Shown here piece by piece: positions 33,260 through 45,306 of a stretch of 64,000 bases of DNA (position 1 is the stretch's first letter; every line of letters begins with the position of its first letter). This stretch comes from Billgrantia gudaonensis. GTDB taxonomy: Bacteria; Pseudomonadota; Gammaproteobacteria; Pseudomonadales; Halomonadaceae. The stretch spans positions 62,001-126,000 of the forward strand of contig NZ_FNES01000002.1 of assembly GCF_900100195.1 (NCBI RefSeq), in the 5' to 3' direction. Under the pieces are notes generated by a model. That model worked only from the letters and a program-made list of their open reading frames with translations. It searched no databases and had not been told where the DNA came from. The translations under genes were made by a program, and so were the position numbers.

Positions 33260-34957
33260 CTACTTGGCCTTCATGCCCTTGCCGACACTTGGGTCGCTCT
33301 CGATCTTTCGCGTGATCACGTACTGCTGGGCGATCGAGATGACGTTGTTGACCACCCAGTAGATGACCAGGCCTGCCGGGAACCACAGGAAGAAGAAAGT
33401 GAAGACCACGGGCAGCATCTTCATGATCTTGGCCTGCATGGGATCCGGCGGTGTCGGATTGAGCAGCTGCTGGACGAACATCGAAGCGCCCATCAGGATC
33501 GGCAGGATGAAGTAGGGATCCTTCACCGACAGATCCTGGATCCAGAACATGAAGGGGGCGTGGCGCAGCTCCACGGACTCCAGCAGCATCCAGTAGAGAG
33601 CGATGAATACCGGCATCTGCACCAGGATGGGAAGACAGCCCCCGAGGGGATTGATCTTCTCCTTCTGGTAGAACTTCATCATCTCCTGGGACATCTTCTG
33701 GCGATCATCGCCGTATTGCTCCTTGAGACGCTGCATTTCCGGGCCCAGCTTGCGCATGCGCGCCATCGACTTGTAGGCCTTGGCGGAGAGCGGCCACATG
33801 ACCAGCTTGACCAGCACGGTGAGCAGGACGATCGACCAGCCCCAGTTGCCGATCAGGTTGTGGATCTGGTCGAGCAGCCAGAACAGCGGGTTGGCGATGA
33901 ACCACAGCCAGCCGAAGTCAACGGTGAGCTTCAGGTTGGGCGCCACCTGCTCGAGGTAGTCCTGTACCTTGGGGCCGACGTAGAGAGTGGCGCCCAGGCG
34001 AGCGCTCTCTTCCGGGGCCAGCGTTGCAACGGGGCCGGCCATGGCGGCCACGTTGCGGTCGCGGGAATCGGTGGTGGCGTAATAGAGGTTCTGCTCGTCC
34101 TGCGAGGGTGCCCACGCCGAGACGAAATAGTGCTGAATGATGGCGACCCAGCCACCCTGGGCATCGCGGTTGGCGAAGTTGCCTTCCTTGATGTCTTCGA
34201 AGCTGACCTTCTGGTAGCGGTCATCCGGCGTCGAGAAGGCCGCTCCCAGATACGACTGCATGCCGAGTGCCGGACCGCTCGAGGGGTCGGGGCTGTTGTC
34301 GCGAGCCAGCTGGCCGATGAAGCGAGCCGTCACCGGCTCCTCGCTCTGGTTGGCCAGATGGTAGCTGACATCCACGGCATAGCTGCCACGCTCGACGGTG
34401 AAGCGCTTGATGACCTCCACGCCGTTGATTTCGGCGGCCAGGTCGACTTCCAGGCTATCCTCATCCTCGGACAGTCGGTATTCCGTGGTTTCCGGCGTAT
34501 AGCTGATGCGGCCCGAGTGACCATCGAGCTGTAGCCCGGAACGCGCCACGTAGCTGCGCGTTTCACTGTCGGACAGCATCACGTAGGGGTGCTCGCTGTC
34601 TCGCGTGAGCCGGTGCTGCGGCAGTGCTGCGTAGACGACGTCGCCGCCCTGGGGATCGATGCGCAAGTCGAGGACGTCCGTCTCCACCACGATCAGATCC
34701 CGGCTGGTGCCGGGACGTGCCGTGTCGCTAGGCATGTCGCCGGCCATTTCGTCCTGTTCGCGCGGGGCGCTGGGGACGGCAAGGCCTTCTTCATCAGGCG
34801 TTTCGGCCGTCTCGGCTTCCTGTTCGCTGGCCGTGGTGGTGACGCTGGGAGTGTTCGGCTCAGGCGTGTTCTGGCCATAGTCCTGGTTCCACTGCACCAT
34901 GATCATGTAGGCGAGCACGGCCAGAGGAATCAACAGTAGGAGTCGTTTTACGTCCAT
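33260..34957 (-). CDS. yidC: Membrane protein insertase YidC
   Basis: A 565-residue inner-membrane insertase, alone or with SecYEG. TM1 at 5-22 is followed by a large periplasmic domain (about 25-360) that is very acidic early on, suiting a halophile. Then come five conserved TM segments from [23 protein letters not shown] onward, including the Arg of the hydrophilic groove in [23 protein letters not shown]-terminal basic tail. Only 118 bases separate it from rnpA, so there is no room for the usual yidD. Confidence 0.97.
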   Translation of the reverse strand: MDVKRLLLLIPLAVLAYMIMVQWNQDYGQNTPEPNTPSVTTTASEQEAETAETPDEEGLAVPSAPREQDEMAGDMPSDTARPGTSRDLIVVETDVLDLRIDPQGGDVVYAALPQHRLTRDSEHPYVMLSDSETRSYVARSGLQLDGHSGRISYTPETTEYRLSEDEDSLEVDLAAEINGVEVIKRFTVERGSYAVDVSYHLANQSEEPVTARFIGQLARDNSPDPSSGPALGMQSYLGAAFSTPDDRYQKVSFEDIKEGNFANRDAQGGWVAIIQHYFVSAWAPSQDEQNLYYATTDSRDRNVAAMAGPVATLAPEESARLGATLYVGPKVQDYLEQVAPNLKLTVDFGWLWFIANPLFWLLDQIHNLIGNWGWSIVLLTVLVKLVMWPLSAKAYKSMARMRKLGPEMQRLKEQYGDDRQKMSQEMMKFYQKEKINPLGGCLPILVQMPVFIALYWMLLESVELRHAPFMFWIQDLSVKDPYFILPILMGASMFVQQLLNPTPPDPMQAKIMKMLPVVFTFFFLWFPAGLVIYWVVNNVISIAQQYVITRKIESDPSVGKGMKAK

Positions 34958-35075
34958 GAGGGTTCTGCCCGGTGGGTAGTGTACATGCCGCTGGAACGGG
35001 GCCTGCTGCCAGGCCGATATACGCGAAAGCCTGCCCGAGGCAGGCTATCGTGGCGGAAACCGGCACCGCATCCGC

Positions 35076-35453
35076 TCAGGATGCCTTCGACTGGCGAACG
35101 TCCCGTTCCAGCCGGCGCCACATGCCATGCAGCTGGCGATGGAGCGTAGCGTTATCCAGTTCATGGGCGCCACGACGGCCCAGCACCACGATATCGACGG
35201 CGGGTAGCCTATGTTGCTGGAGTCTGATGGACTCGCGGGCAAGCCGCTTCAGGCGATTGCGATCGACGGCGCGGCGAACGTTTCTCTTGCTGAACACCAG
35301 GCCGAGTCGGACGTGTCCTTGCTGGTTGGGGCACGCCAGGGCCAGCAGCCCTTTGCCGTGAACCTTGAAAGCAGCGTGATCGAAGACGTGGCGGTAGTCC
35401 CCGGCAGTCAGCAAGCGCAACCGAGGGGGAAAACCATGACCGGACACGGGCAA
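35076..35453 (-). CDS. rnpA: Ribonuclease P protein component
   Basis: A 125-residue basic RNA-binding protein that assists RNase P RNA in tRNA 5' maturation. The family signature is RRAVDRNRLKRLARESIR (RNR motif) at about 59-76, after LGLVFSKRNV. It lies seven bases after rpmH on the same strand, the conserved pairing. The first ~10 residues could be an over-extension, but no better start was seen. Confidence 0.95.
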   Translation of the reverse strand: MPVSGHGFPPRLRLLTAGDYRHVFDHAAFKVHGKGLLALACPNQQGHVRLGLVFSKRNVRRAVDRNRLKRLARESIRLQQHRLPAVDIVVLGRRGAHELDNATLHRQLHGMWRRLERDVRQSKAS

Positions 35454-35460
35454 TCCGCGA

Positions 35461-35595
35461 TCAGGCGCTCAGACGCTTGCGGCCCTTGGCGCGACGACGT
35501 GCCAGTACGGCACGGCCGTTCTTGGTGGCCATGCGCGCACGAAAGCCATGCACACGCTTGCGCTTGAGAACGCTGGGTTGGAAAGTGCGTTTCAT
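35461..35595 (-). CDS. rpmH: Ribosomal protein bL34
   Basis: A 44-residue basic protein, essentially identical in pattern to bL34: [20 protein letters not shown] start, [20 protein letters not shown] core. The size is exactly that of the family. It reads away from the origin, divergent from dnaA, as in most gammaproteobacteria. Confidence 0.99.
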   Translation of the reverse strand: MKRTFQPSVLKRKRVHGFRARMATKNGRAVLARRRAKGRKRLSA

Positions 35596-35972
35596 AACTC
35601 TTGATTCCCACGTGGTTAAATTGGACGGAACGTCTTCAAGACAGCACCCTGAGGCCACGTGCGGCCCCGGGAGGATTCGGTTCAAGACCGGAAATTGTAG
35701 TGACTTCGCCGCTTCGACGCAATTGTTGCGCCCCTGGTTTCTGCCGTCGGAATGGGCTCTGCCCGGAGCGTGGCGGTTCGGCCTGTGGGCAGGAGCGCGG
35801 TGCCGAGTTGTGGATAATTGCGCTTTATTCTTATTAAACAATCGCCTGTTTATTGTATAAAGGTGTGGATATGGGTTGTCGGTCGTAACCAGGAGGCGGA
35901 GTGCACGCATGTGGATAACCTGCCGGGGGAAGGATACAATGATCGGTCATTCATCAACCGGGGTGAGGTCGC
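35596..35972. other. Chromosomal origin/dnaA promoter region (oriC candidate)
   Basis: A gene-free 377 bases between divergent rpmH and dnaA. It holds three same-orientation DnaA boxes: TGTGGATAA at 35809-35817, TGTGGATAT at 35864-35872 and TGTGGATAA at 35910-35918. An AT-rich tract at about 35820-35862 (Ttattcttattaaac, then tttattgtataaa) fits a duplex-unwinding element. Gene order is that of gammaproteobacterial origins outside the enterics. Only three clear boxes are seen, so part of this may be the dnaA autoregulatory promoter. Confidence 0.75.
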
Positions 35973-37436
35973 GTGTCGCTGGCTCTCTGGCAACAGTGTC
36001 TGGATTTCCTGCAGGATGAGCTGAACGCTCAGCAGTTCAACACCTGGATTCGCCCGTTGCAGGCGGAAGAGGGGGAGTCCGACGAGCTGCGCCTGCTGGC
36101 GCCCAATCGCTTCGTGCGTGACTGGGTGGGCGACAAGTACGCCAAGCGCATCAACGAGCTGCTGCGCGAACTGGCACAAGGCAAGCCGCCGCGGGTAGTG
36201 CTTACCGTGGGTAGCCGACGGGCGGCGGTGGCCAAACCACAGCCCCGTGAACTGGGTGCACCGGTTTCCGCAAGCCCTCGCGCGCCGGCCGTGCAGACAC
36301 CGCCACGCGGCGATATCGGCGATGAGCGCGAGATCGAGTCGTCGAACGAGGAAGGCTCGGCATCCGTCGGTCGCCGTGGAGAACGCGAAGTTCAGGTCGA
36401 GGGTAGCCTCAAGCACAGTAGCGGCCTCAATCCCAATTTCACGTTCGATACCTTCGTCGAGGGCAAGTCGAACCAGTTGGCTCGTGCGGCCTCGCGTCAG
36501 GTCTCCGAGAATCCCGGGGGGGCCTACAATCCTCTGTTCCTCTATGGGGGAGTGGGGCTGGGCAAGACGCACCTGATGCACGCCGTGGGCAATGCTCTGG
36601 CCATTCGGCGCGAGAATGCGCGTGTCGTCTACTTGCATTCGGAGCGCTTCGTCGCCGACATGGTCAAGGCGCTTCAACTCAACGCTATCAATGACTTCAA
36701 GCGTTTCTATCGCAGCGTCGATGCGCTGCTCATCGACGACATTCAGTTCTTCGCCGGCAAGGAGCGCTCTCAGGAGGAGTTCTTCCACACTTTCAATGCC
36801 CTGCTCGAGGGCGGTCAGCAGATGATCCTCACTTCCGACCGCTATCCCAAAGAGATCAGTGGCGTCGAAGAGCGTCTCAAGTCACGCTTCGGTTGGGGGC
36901 TCACGGTGGCCATCGAGCCGCCGGAACTGGAGACGCGGGTCGCCATCCTGATGAAGAAGGCCGACCAGGCCAAGGTCGACCTGCCACACGACGCCGCCTT
37001 CTTCATTGCCCAGAAGATTCGCTCCAACGTTCGCGAGCTCGAGGGCGCGCTGAAGAAGGTGATCGCCGACTCCCATTTCATGGGCAAGACGATCACCCAG
37101 GATTTCATCCGCGAGTCCCTCAAGGATCTGCTGGCCCTGCAGGACAAGCAGGTCGGTGTCGACAACATTCAGCGCACGGTGGCGGAGTACTACAAGATCA
37201 AGCTCGCCGATTTGCTCTCCAAGCGGCGCTCCCGCTCCGTGGCACGCCCTCGCCAGGTGGCCATGGCGCTGGCCAAGGAGTTGACCAACCACAGCCTGCC
37301 GGAAATCGGCGATGCCTTCGGTGGGCGCGATCACACTACGGTATTGCACGCCTGCCGCAAGGTGCAGGCGTTGCAGGAAGAGAGTGCCGATATCCGTGAA
37401 GACTACAAGAACCTCTTGCGATTGCTGACGAGCTGA
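35973..37436 (+). CDS. dnaA: Chromosomal replication initiator DnaA
   Basis: A 487-residue initiator. Domain I (1-90) starts [29 protein letters not shown] variable acidic/basic linker (about 90-150) follows. The AAA+ domain has Walker [11 protein letters not shown] and Walker [10 protein letters not shown], with arginine motifs later. Domain IV ends with the DNA-binding signature [18 protein letters not shown] start preceded by GGGGTGAGG. The upstream DnaA boxes imply autoregulation. Confidence 0.99.
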   Translation: MSLALWQQCLDFLQDELNAQQFNTWIRPLQAEEGESDELRLLAPNRFVRDWVGDKYAKRINELLRELAQGKPPRVVLTVGSRRAAVAKPQPRELGAPVSASPRAPAVQTPPRGDIGDEREIESSNEEGSASVGRRGEREVQVEGSLKHSSGLNPNFTFDTFVEGKSNQLARAASRQVSENPGGAYNPLFLYGGVGLGKTHLMHAVGNALAIRRENARVVYLHSERFVADMVKALQLNAINDFKRFYRSVDALLIDDIQFFAGKERSQEEFFHTFNALLEGGQQMILTSDRYPKEISGVEERLKSRFGWGLTVAIEPPELETRVAILMKKADQAKVDLPHDAAFFIAQKIRSNVRELEGALKKVIADSHFMGKTITQDFIRESLKDLLALQDKQVGVDNIQRTVAEYYKIKLADLLSKRRSRSVARPRQVAMALAKELTNHSLPEIGDAFGGRDHTTVLHACRKVQALQEESADIREDYKNLLRLLTS

Positions 37437-37494
37437 ACACGGGTTTCCCCCAACGCCATATATCACCCTTCAGGAACAAGACGTGGAGCCGACC

Positions 37495-38598
37495 ATGAAG
37501 TTTTCCATCTCGCGTGAAGCCCTGCTGCGCCCCCTGGCGCTGGTGGCCGGTGTCGTGGAACGCCGCCAGACCTTGCCGGTGCTTTCCAATGTGCTGATTC
37601 AGGTCGACCCCGATCAGGTGGCGCTGACCGGCACCGACCTGGAGGTCGAGTTGATAGGGCGTACCGCAGCCTCTCAGGTCGATGAGCCGGGTGCCGTCAC
37701 CGTACCGGCCCGCAAGCTGATGGACATCTGCAAGTCGCTCCCCGATCAGTCCGAGCTGCATTTCACTCTGGAGGAGGGGCGGGCCGTTCTGCGCAGCGGT
37801 CGCTCGCGTTTCACGCTGTCGACGCTTCCGGTTGCCGAGTTTCCCAATATCGAAGATGCCCAGGGCGACATCGAGCTGAGCTTGCCTCGCGGTACTCTGA
37901 AACACCTCATCGACGCCACCGCCTTCGCCATGGCGCAGCAGGACGTGCGCTACTACCTGAACGGCATGCTGCTGGACCTACACAGCAACCTGGTACGGGC
38001 AGTGGCTACCGACGGACACCGCCTGGCCGTCTGTTCGCGTCCGGCCGAGGTCGCCTTGGAAAGCCCGCGCAAGCTCATCGTACCGCGCAAGGGCGTGATG
38101 GAGCTGGTTCGCTTGCTGGATGATGGCGACGAGCCGGTCACCCTCACCCTTGGCAGCACCCATGTACGTGCCCATACCGGCGACTTCACGTTCACCTCCA
38201 AGCTGGTCGATGGCAAGTTCCCCGATTACGAGCGCGTGGTGCCACGTGGTGGTGACAAGGTATTCATTGCCGATCGCACGGAATTGCGCCAGGTGCTTTC
38301 AAGAACCTCCATTCTTTCCAATGAGAAGTACCGTGGCGTGCGCCTGCATCTCGCCGAAGGCAATCTCCAGGTCATGGCCAATAATCCCGAGCAGGAGGAA
38401 GCCGAGGAGAACGTTGCCGTGGAGTATGGCGGTGAAGCGCTGGAGATCGGCTTCAACGTGGGCTACTTGATCGATGTGCTCAATGTCGTGGCAGAGGATC
38501 GCATCCAGATGACGCTTTCCGATTCCAACAGCAGTGCCTTGCTGGAAGAGCCCGGCGGAGGAGATGCGCTCTACGTCGTCATGCCGATGCGCCTGTAA
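37495..38598 (+). CDS. dnaN: DNA polymerase III beta sliding clamp
   Basis: A 367-residue sliding clamp that tethers polymerases to DNA. MKFSISREALLRPLALVAGVVERRQTLPVLSNV is the family N-terminus, and the C-terminus ends YVVMPMRL, the conserved hydrophobic pocket tail. ATG 37495 was chosen over the in-frame GTG four codons upstream, since GGAG sits eight bases before it. It is 58 bases after dnaA and likely co-transcribed. Confidence 0.99.
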   Translation: MKFSISREALLRPLALVAGVVERRQTLPVLSNVLIQVDPDQVALTGTDLEVELIGRTAASQVDEPGAVTVPARKLMDICKSLPDQSELHFTLEEGRAVLRSGRSRFTLSTLPVAEFPNIEDAQGDIELSLPRGTLKHLIDATAFAMAQQDVRYYLNGMLLDLHSNLVRAVATDGHRLAVCSRPAEVALESPRKLIVPRKGVMELVRLLDDGDEPVTLTLGSTHVRAHTGDFTFTSKLVDGKFPDYERVVPRGGDKVFIADRTELRQVLSRTSILSNEKYRGVRLHLAEGNLQVMANNPEQEEAEENVAVEYGGEALEIGFNVGYLIDVLNVVAEDRIQMTLSDSNSSALLEEPGGGDALYVVMPMRL

Positions 38599-38603
38599 GG
38601 CTC

Positions 38604-39740
38604 TTGAGTGTTTCGCGAATGCCCATTAATCGTCTTTGCTTCAATGGGTTGCGCAACCTTTCGGCGATAGATGTCACCCCCGGGCCAGGTATCAACCTAG
38701 TGGTGGGTGCTAACGGCAGCGGCAAGACCAGCGTGCTCGAAGGCCTTCACTTGCTGGGCATGGGGCGCTCGTTTCGAACCCGCCATCTCAAACATGCCAT
38801 CGCCCATGACGCCGACGTGATGACGCTCTTTGCGCGAGTGGATGATGGCGATGCGTCGTTTCCCATCGGGTTGCGTCGTGCCCGCGATGTGAGCGAGCTG
38901 GAGCTGCGCTTGGCCGGCGAGCGTGTGCACCGGCTGGCCCGGCTGACCGAGGCGCTGCCATTGCAGCTCGTCAATCCCGACTCTTTCCGGCTGCTCGAAG
39001 GACCGCCGGCCGGCCGGCGGGAATTCATCGACTGGGGCGTGTTTCACGTGGAACATGCGTTCTTCGATGCCTGGCGTCGGGCTCGACGCGCTCTCAAGCA
39101 TCGGAATGCCCTGCTCAGGCATGGTAAAATATCCGATGATTCATTGCCGATTTGGGAGTCGGAGCTGGCTCACTGGGGACAGCGCCTGGATGACTTTCGG
39201 TGCCGCTGGATGTCCGCGTTCCAGCCAATATTCGAAGAGACGCTGGCCGATCTGTTGCCTTTGCCGGAACTGACACTGCGTTACTCTCGAGGCTGGGACC
39301 GCCAGCGCGATCTGGAAACGGTTCTCTCGCAGGCGCGAGAGACGGATCGCCAGATGGGTTTTACCCAGCAGGGGCCGCAACGGGCCGATCTGCGCATTCG
39401 CCTGGGACGCCATCCCGCGGTGGAAGTATTGTCTCGCGGCCAGCAAAAACTGGTGGTGAGCGCACTGAAGCTTTCGCAGGGGCGGCTGCTGGAACGCATG
39501 ACCGGCCGCACCTGCCTTTACCTGGTGGATGACTTGCCGGCGGAGCTGGACACTGACCATCGGCGCGTCTTCTGCCAGCTGCTGGAAAGGATGGGCTGCC
39601 AGACCTTCATCACCAGCGTTGAACACGATGCCCTAGTGGGGCCCTGGTCGTCCCACACCTCGCTGACGATGTTTCACGTGGAACAATCGCCCAGTGGGCA
39701 GGGGCGGCTGGTGCCTACCGGGCACGGACAGACTTCATGA
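38604..39740 (+). CDS. recF: DNA replication/repair protein RecF, carrying two parS sites
   Basis: A 378-residue SMC-like ATPase that helps load RecA at gaps. Walker A is VVGANGSGKTSVLEGLHLLGMGRS. The ABC signature region is VLSRGQQKLVVSALKLSQG, and LYLVDDLPAELD is Walker B. TTG 38604 or ATG 38619 could start it; I keep 38604 because relatives begin MS-SR-L. Two ParB sites lie within the reading frame and encode FHVEH and FHVEQ; the second is in a C-terminal extension of about 25 residues beyond the usual RecF end. Confidence 0.96.
   Translation: MSVSRMPINRLCFNGLRNLSAIDVTPGPGINLVVGANGSGKTSVLEGLHLLGMGRSFRTRHLKHAIAHDADVMTLFARVDDGDASFPIGLRRARDVSELELRLAGERVHRLARLTEALPLQLVNPDSFRLLEGPPAGRREFIDWGVFHVEHAFFDAWRRARRALKHRNALLRHGKISDDSLPIWESELAHWGQRLDDFRCRWMSAFQPIFEETLADLLPLPELTLRYSRGWDRQRDLETVLSQARETDRQMGFTQQGPQRADLRIRLGRHPAVEVLSRGQQKLVVSALKLSQGRLLERMTGRTCLYLVDDLPAELDTDHRRVFCQLLERMGCQTFITSVEHDALVGPWSSHTSLTMFHVEQSPSGQGRLVPTGHGQTS
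39040..39055. promoter_or_regulatory. parS site 1 (inside recF)
   Basis: TGTTTCACGTGGAACA, one of the standard forms of the ParB-binding parS palindrome (consensus TGTTNCACGTGNAACA). It lies within recF about 3.2 kb from the DnaA boxes. Confidence 0.88.
39670..39685. promoter_or_regulatory. parS site 2 (in recF C-terminal extension)
   Basis: TGTTTCACGTGGAACA, identical to site 1, encoding MFHVEQ near the end of recF. Confidence 0.88.
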
Positions 39741-39748
39741 CGGAGTAG

Positions 39749-42172
<2,424 letters not shown>

Positions 42173-42189
42173 TCAATGTCGGTGTGATG

Positions 42190-42205
42190 TGTTTCATGTG
42201 AAACA
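42190..42205. promoter_or_regulatory. parS site 3 (after gyrB)
   Basis: TGTTTCATGTGAAACA, a parS palindrome with one central change (CATG for CACG). Eighteen bases after the gyrB stop. Confidence 0.75.
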
Positions 42206-42219
42206 CGGCAGGCGCAAAG

Positions 42220-42262
42220 CGAAGCCCCGCGAAGTGGCATTCTACGCGGGGCTTCGTGTTTC
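42220..42262 (+). terminator. gyrB terminator
   Basis: A twelve-base perfect stem CGAAGCCCCGCG (42220-42231) / CGCGGGGCTTCG (42245-42256) with a thirteen-base loop, then TGTTTC. About 50 bases after gyrB. Confidence 0.8.
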
Positions 42263-42311
42263 TGTGGCAAAGGCTCCGGCCACTTGCTTACAAGTACTGA
42301 GCAATATACTA

Positions 42312-42395
42312 GCTGCGGGCTGCGGGCTGCGGGCTGCGGGCTGCGGGCTGCGGGCTGCGGGCTGCGGGCTGCGGGCTGCGGGCTGCGGGCTGCGG
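42312..42395. repeat. Twelve exact tandem copies of the heptamer GCTGCGG
   Basis: Eighty-four bases made of twelve perfect GCTGCGG units, with a partial thirteenth (GCT) that runs into the gmhB stop codon on the minus strand. No sequence variation between units, so it is a recent or actively slipping microsatellite. It lies between the gyrB terminator and the end of gmhB. Confidence 0.98.
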
Positions 42396-42396
42396 G

Positions 42397-42951
42397 CTAT
42401 TGCGTAGCGAGTAGCCAGTCAACGAAAGTGGCGAGATCCGCGAAGACATGCGCTTGGTCGAGGCCTTCACCCTTGGCCAGGGTTCTGTCCCCCTTTCCCG
42501 TGCGAACGAGAACCGAGTGGCAGCCGAGCTTCTCGCCGGCCTGAAGGTCGCGCAGGCTGTCGCCGACCATCCAGGCACCTTCCAGAGCACTCAGTCCGAG
42601 GACGTCACGAATTTCATGCAGCAGACCGGGGAGCGGTTTGCGGCAGTCGCATCCATCATTCGGCCCGTGCGGGCACACGGCAATGTGCGCAATCTCTCCA
42701 TCCGCCTGCCGGACCAGGTCGTGAAGTCGACGATGCATTGTGTCGAGAGTGTCCTGATCGTAATAGCCGCGGGCGATTCCCGACTGGTTCGTGGCGACGG
42801 CCACCGTCCAGCCGGAGTGGGTCAATCGCGCGATGGCCTCGATAGCGCTGGGGTAGGGGATGAACTCATCCAGTGACTTGATGTAGTGATCGGAATCTCG
42901 ATTGATCACGCCATCGCGGTCCAAGATGACCAGTCGGTCTGCGCTAGGCAT
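42397..42951 (-). CDS. gmhB: D-glycero-beta-D-manno-heptose-1,7-bisphosphate 7-phosphatase
   Basis: A 184-residue HAD phosphatase in ADP-heptose synthesis for LPS core. Nucleophile motif ILDRDGVIN with DxD; VATNQSGIARG is motif II. A zinc loop contains CPHGPNDGCDCRKP, and GDSLRDLQAG is motif IV. ATG 42951 gives the family start; upstream sequence holds parS sites and is not coding. The stop codon abuts a heptamer repeat. Its partners hldD and hldE are elsewhere in the window. Confidence 0.95.
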   Translation of the reverse strand: MPSADRLVILDRDGVINRDSDHYIKSLDEFIPYPSAIEAIARLTHSGWTVAVATNQSGIARGYYDQDTLDTMHRRLHDLVRQADGEIAHIAVCPHGPNDGCDCRKPLPGLLHEIRDVLGLSALEGAWMVGDSLRDLQAGEKLGCHSVLVRTGKGDRTLAKGEGLDQAHVFADLATFVDWLLATQ

Positions 42952-42990
42952 ATCGTGACGGTTCGTCGGTGTGGAATGGGTATCGTGGCA

Positions 42991-43006
42991 TGTTTCACAT
43001 GAAACA
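42991..43006. promoter_or_regulatory. parS site 4
   Basis: TGTTTCACATGAAACA, a parS palindrome with one central change (CATG), just upstream of gmhB. Confidence 0.75.
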
Positions 43007-43071
43007 GCATCCACCATCTTGGAGCCTCTGCCTGTCGGTGGGTATCTGCTCACAGCTGCGCTGAGCAGTGA

Positions 43072-43087
43072 TGTTTCACGTGGAACA
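43072..43087. promoter_or_regulatory. parS site 5
   Basis: TGTTTCACGTGGAACA, full match to the parS consensus, in the glyS-gmhB intergenic region. Confidence 0.88.
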
Positions 43088-43150
43088 ATGGTCGGGACCG
43101 CCAGGTTGGGGTGAACGACTTTCCGTTGGCTAAGTCGTGCTTCAGCAAGG

Positions 43151-43166
43151 CGTTCCACGTGGAACG
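43151..43166. promoter_or_regulatory. parS site 6
   Basis: CGTTCCACGTGGAACG, a perfect palindrome; the core GTTCCACGTGGAAC matches parS and only the outermost T/A pair is changed. Confidence 0.78.
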
Positions 43167-43233
43167 AACCGGAAAAGGCCGGAGGGGCCCCAACCCCCGG
43201 CCGGCCCGAGAATGCACGCACAGCGCAAAGCGG

Positions 43234-45306
43234 TCACTGCTGAAGCAGGGAAATGTCTGCCACTTCGAGGAAGAGAGCCTGTAGCGCGGCCAGAAGAGCC
43301 AGGCGGTTGGCACGAATCTCGGGATCTTCCGCCATGACCATCACCTGATCGAAGAAGGCATCGACGGGCTGCCGCAGGCTGGCCAGGGCATCGAGTGCTT
43401 CCTGGTAACGGCCTTCGGCAAACAATGGCATGACGCGCTCCTGCCGAGCCATGACGGCTTGGTGAAGGGATTTCTCTGCGTCCTCCTGAAGGCGCTGGGG
43501 GTCGACCGAGGCGGGGATGGGCTCATCCTGCTTGGCAAGGATGTTGGCAACGCGTTTGTTGGCAGCGGCCAATGCCGCCGCCTCGTCGCGACCGGCAAAG
43601 GCAGCGACGGCACGCAGCCGTCGTGCAAAATCCAACGGCCGGGTGACGGGGCGAGAACGCACGGCGAGATACACTTCAGCATCGATGCCTTCGTCCTGGG
43701 CCCAGGCGCGGAAACGGTCGAGCATGTAGCCGAGCACTTCGTCGACCAGACCGCCCGCGTAGGGCAGTTCCTGATGCTGAGCGGTAGCCAGTTCGAGCAG
43801 TTCGCGCAGGTCGAGGTCGAGTTCGCCCTTGACCAGGATGTTCAACACACCAATGGCTGCCCGGCGCAGTGCGAATGGGTCCTTGGTACCGGTGGGACGG
43901 GCGCCGATGCCGAAGATGCCGGTGAGAGTGTCGAGACGATCAGCGAGCGCCAGAGCCAGGCCCGTGCGCGTCACGGGAATCGCATCGGTGGCGAAGCGCG
44001 GCAGGTATTGTTCCTCGAGAGCCTGTGCGACCTCCTCGGGTTCACCGTCATGGATGGCGTAATAACGCCCCATGGTGCCCTGCAACTCGGGGAATTCCAG
44101 AACCATCTCGGTAACCAGATCGCACTTGGCGAGCTCGGCAGCACGCCGAGCGTGGCCGACATCGCCGTCGATCTGGCCGGCGATGAAGGCGGCCACGGCA
44201 GCGTTGCGGTGAGCCTTGTCGGTCAAGGAGCCCAACTGCTGTTGGAAGAGCACACTGGCAAGCTCGGGAATGCGATCGGCCAGTGGCCGGTTGCGGTCGG
44301 TATCGAAAAAGAAGGCGGCATCGGCCAGGCGGGGGCGAATGACTCGTTCGTTGCCCTCGATGACCTGCTGCGGGTCGGCGCTGTCGATGTTGGCGATGGT
44401 GATGAACAGCGGCCTGAGGCGCCCTTGCTCGTCCAGCAGGTGGAAGTACTTCTGATTGGCCTTCATCGAAGAGATCAAACACTCGGGCGGTACCTCGAGA
44501 AAGCGCTCGTCGAAGCTGCCGGTTAGCGCTACCGGCCATTCGACCAGGCCGCTGACCTCGGTGAGCAGGTCTTCATCGATGACGGCCGTAGCCTCTTGTA
44601 CCTCGGCCTCGGCCAGCACCTGTTCGCGGATGCGTTCGCGTCGCTGTTCACGATCGGCCAATACCCAGGCGTTCTCCATGGCGGAGAGATAGTCGTCGGC
44701 ATGAGCCAGCTCGATCGCTTGCGGGGCATGGAAACGGTGTCCGAAGGTGGTGCGACCGGCGGTGAGGCCGAGTGCCTCGGCAGCTACGACATCGCTACCA
44801 AACAGCATGACCAGCCAGTGGACGGGGCGCGAGAACTCGGTACGGGAGGCTCCCCAGCGCATGTTCTTGGGAACTGGCAAAGCGGCAATGGCCTTGCTGA
44901 CAATGTCTGGCAGCAGGTTTTTCGTGGCTTCGCCGGGGCGCCGCTCGCGATAACCGAGCCAGGTGCCCTTGTCGGTCTCCAGATGGATCAGCTCGCTTAC
45001 GTCGACGCCGCAGGAGCGGGCGAAGCCTTCGGCCGCCTTGGTGGGTTGGCCCTCCTTGAACGCGGCGGCGAGCGCCGGGCCGCGGCGCTCGACCTCACGG
45101 TCGGGCTGCTTGTCGGCCAACTCATGGACCTGTACGGCAAGGCGGCGAGGCGTTGCATAGGCGCGTATGGCACCATGTTCGATATCGGCCTCGGCGAGGC
45201 CGTGGCGGACGCCGTCGGCCAGGGCGTCGGAGAGGGTATCGATGGCGTGGGGCGGCAGTTCTTCGACGCCCAGTTCCAGCAGAAAGGTAGTGGCGGCCAT
45301 GCTCAT
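43234..45306 (-). CDS. glyS: Glycyl-tRNA synthetase beta subunit
   Basis: A 690-residue subunit of the alpha2beta2 bacterial GlyRS that binds and helps aminoacylate tRNA-Gly. [23 protein letters not shown] is the family N-terminus, followed by [25 protein letters not shown]. The C-terminal anticodon-binding region includes [22 protein letters not shown]. Its start overlaps glyQ by four bases (ATGA). Confidence 0.98.
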   Translation of the reverse strand: MSMAATTFLLELGVEELPPHAIDTLSDALADGVRHGLAEADIEHGAIRAYATPRRLAVQVHELADKQPDREVERRGPALAAAFKEGQPTKAAEGFARSCGVDVSELIHLETDKGTWLGYRERRPGEATKNLLPDIVSKAIAALPVPKNMRWGASRTEFSRPVHWLVMLFGSDVVAAEALGLTAGRTTFGHRFHAPQAIELAHADDYLSAMENAWVLADREQRRERIREQVLAEAEVQEATAVIDEDLLTEVSGLVEWPVALTGSFDERFLEVPPECLISSMKANQKYFHLLDEQGRLRPLFITIANIDSADPQQVIEGNERVIRPRLADAAFFFDTDRNRPLADRIPELASVLFQQQLGSLTDKAHRNAAVAAFIAGQIDGDVGHARRAAELAKCDLVTEMVLEFPELQGTMGRYYAIHDGEPEEVAQALEEQYLPRFATDAIPVTRTGLALALADRLDTLTGIFGIGARPTGTKDPFALRRAAIGVLNILVKGELDLDLRELLELATAQHQELPYAGGLVDEVLGYMLDRFRAWAQDEGIDAEVYLAVRSRPVTRPLDFARRLRAVAAFAGRDEAAALAAANKRVANILAKQDEPIPASVDPQRLQEDAEKSLHQAVMARQERVMPLFAEGRYQEALDALASLRQPVDAFFDQVMVMAEDPEIRANRLALLAALQALFLEVADISLLQQ

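Noticed and set aside
34860..35066. A frame in the position of yidD
   Set aside because: No Cys pairs or YidD motif; it overlaps the yidC start on the same strand in another frame.
35605..35620. A seventh parS near rpmH (TCCCACGTGGTTAA)
   Set aside because: The central CACGTG is present but the flanks differ at too many positions from TGTTNCACGTGNAACA.
42312..42395. CRISPR array
   Set aside because: Units of seven bases without spacers; no cas genes in the window.
42284..42544. Frames encoding CGLRAAG repeats across the heptamer
   Set aside because: They are simply translations of the GCTGCGG repeat and run into gmhB in the opposite sense.
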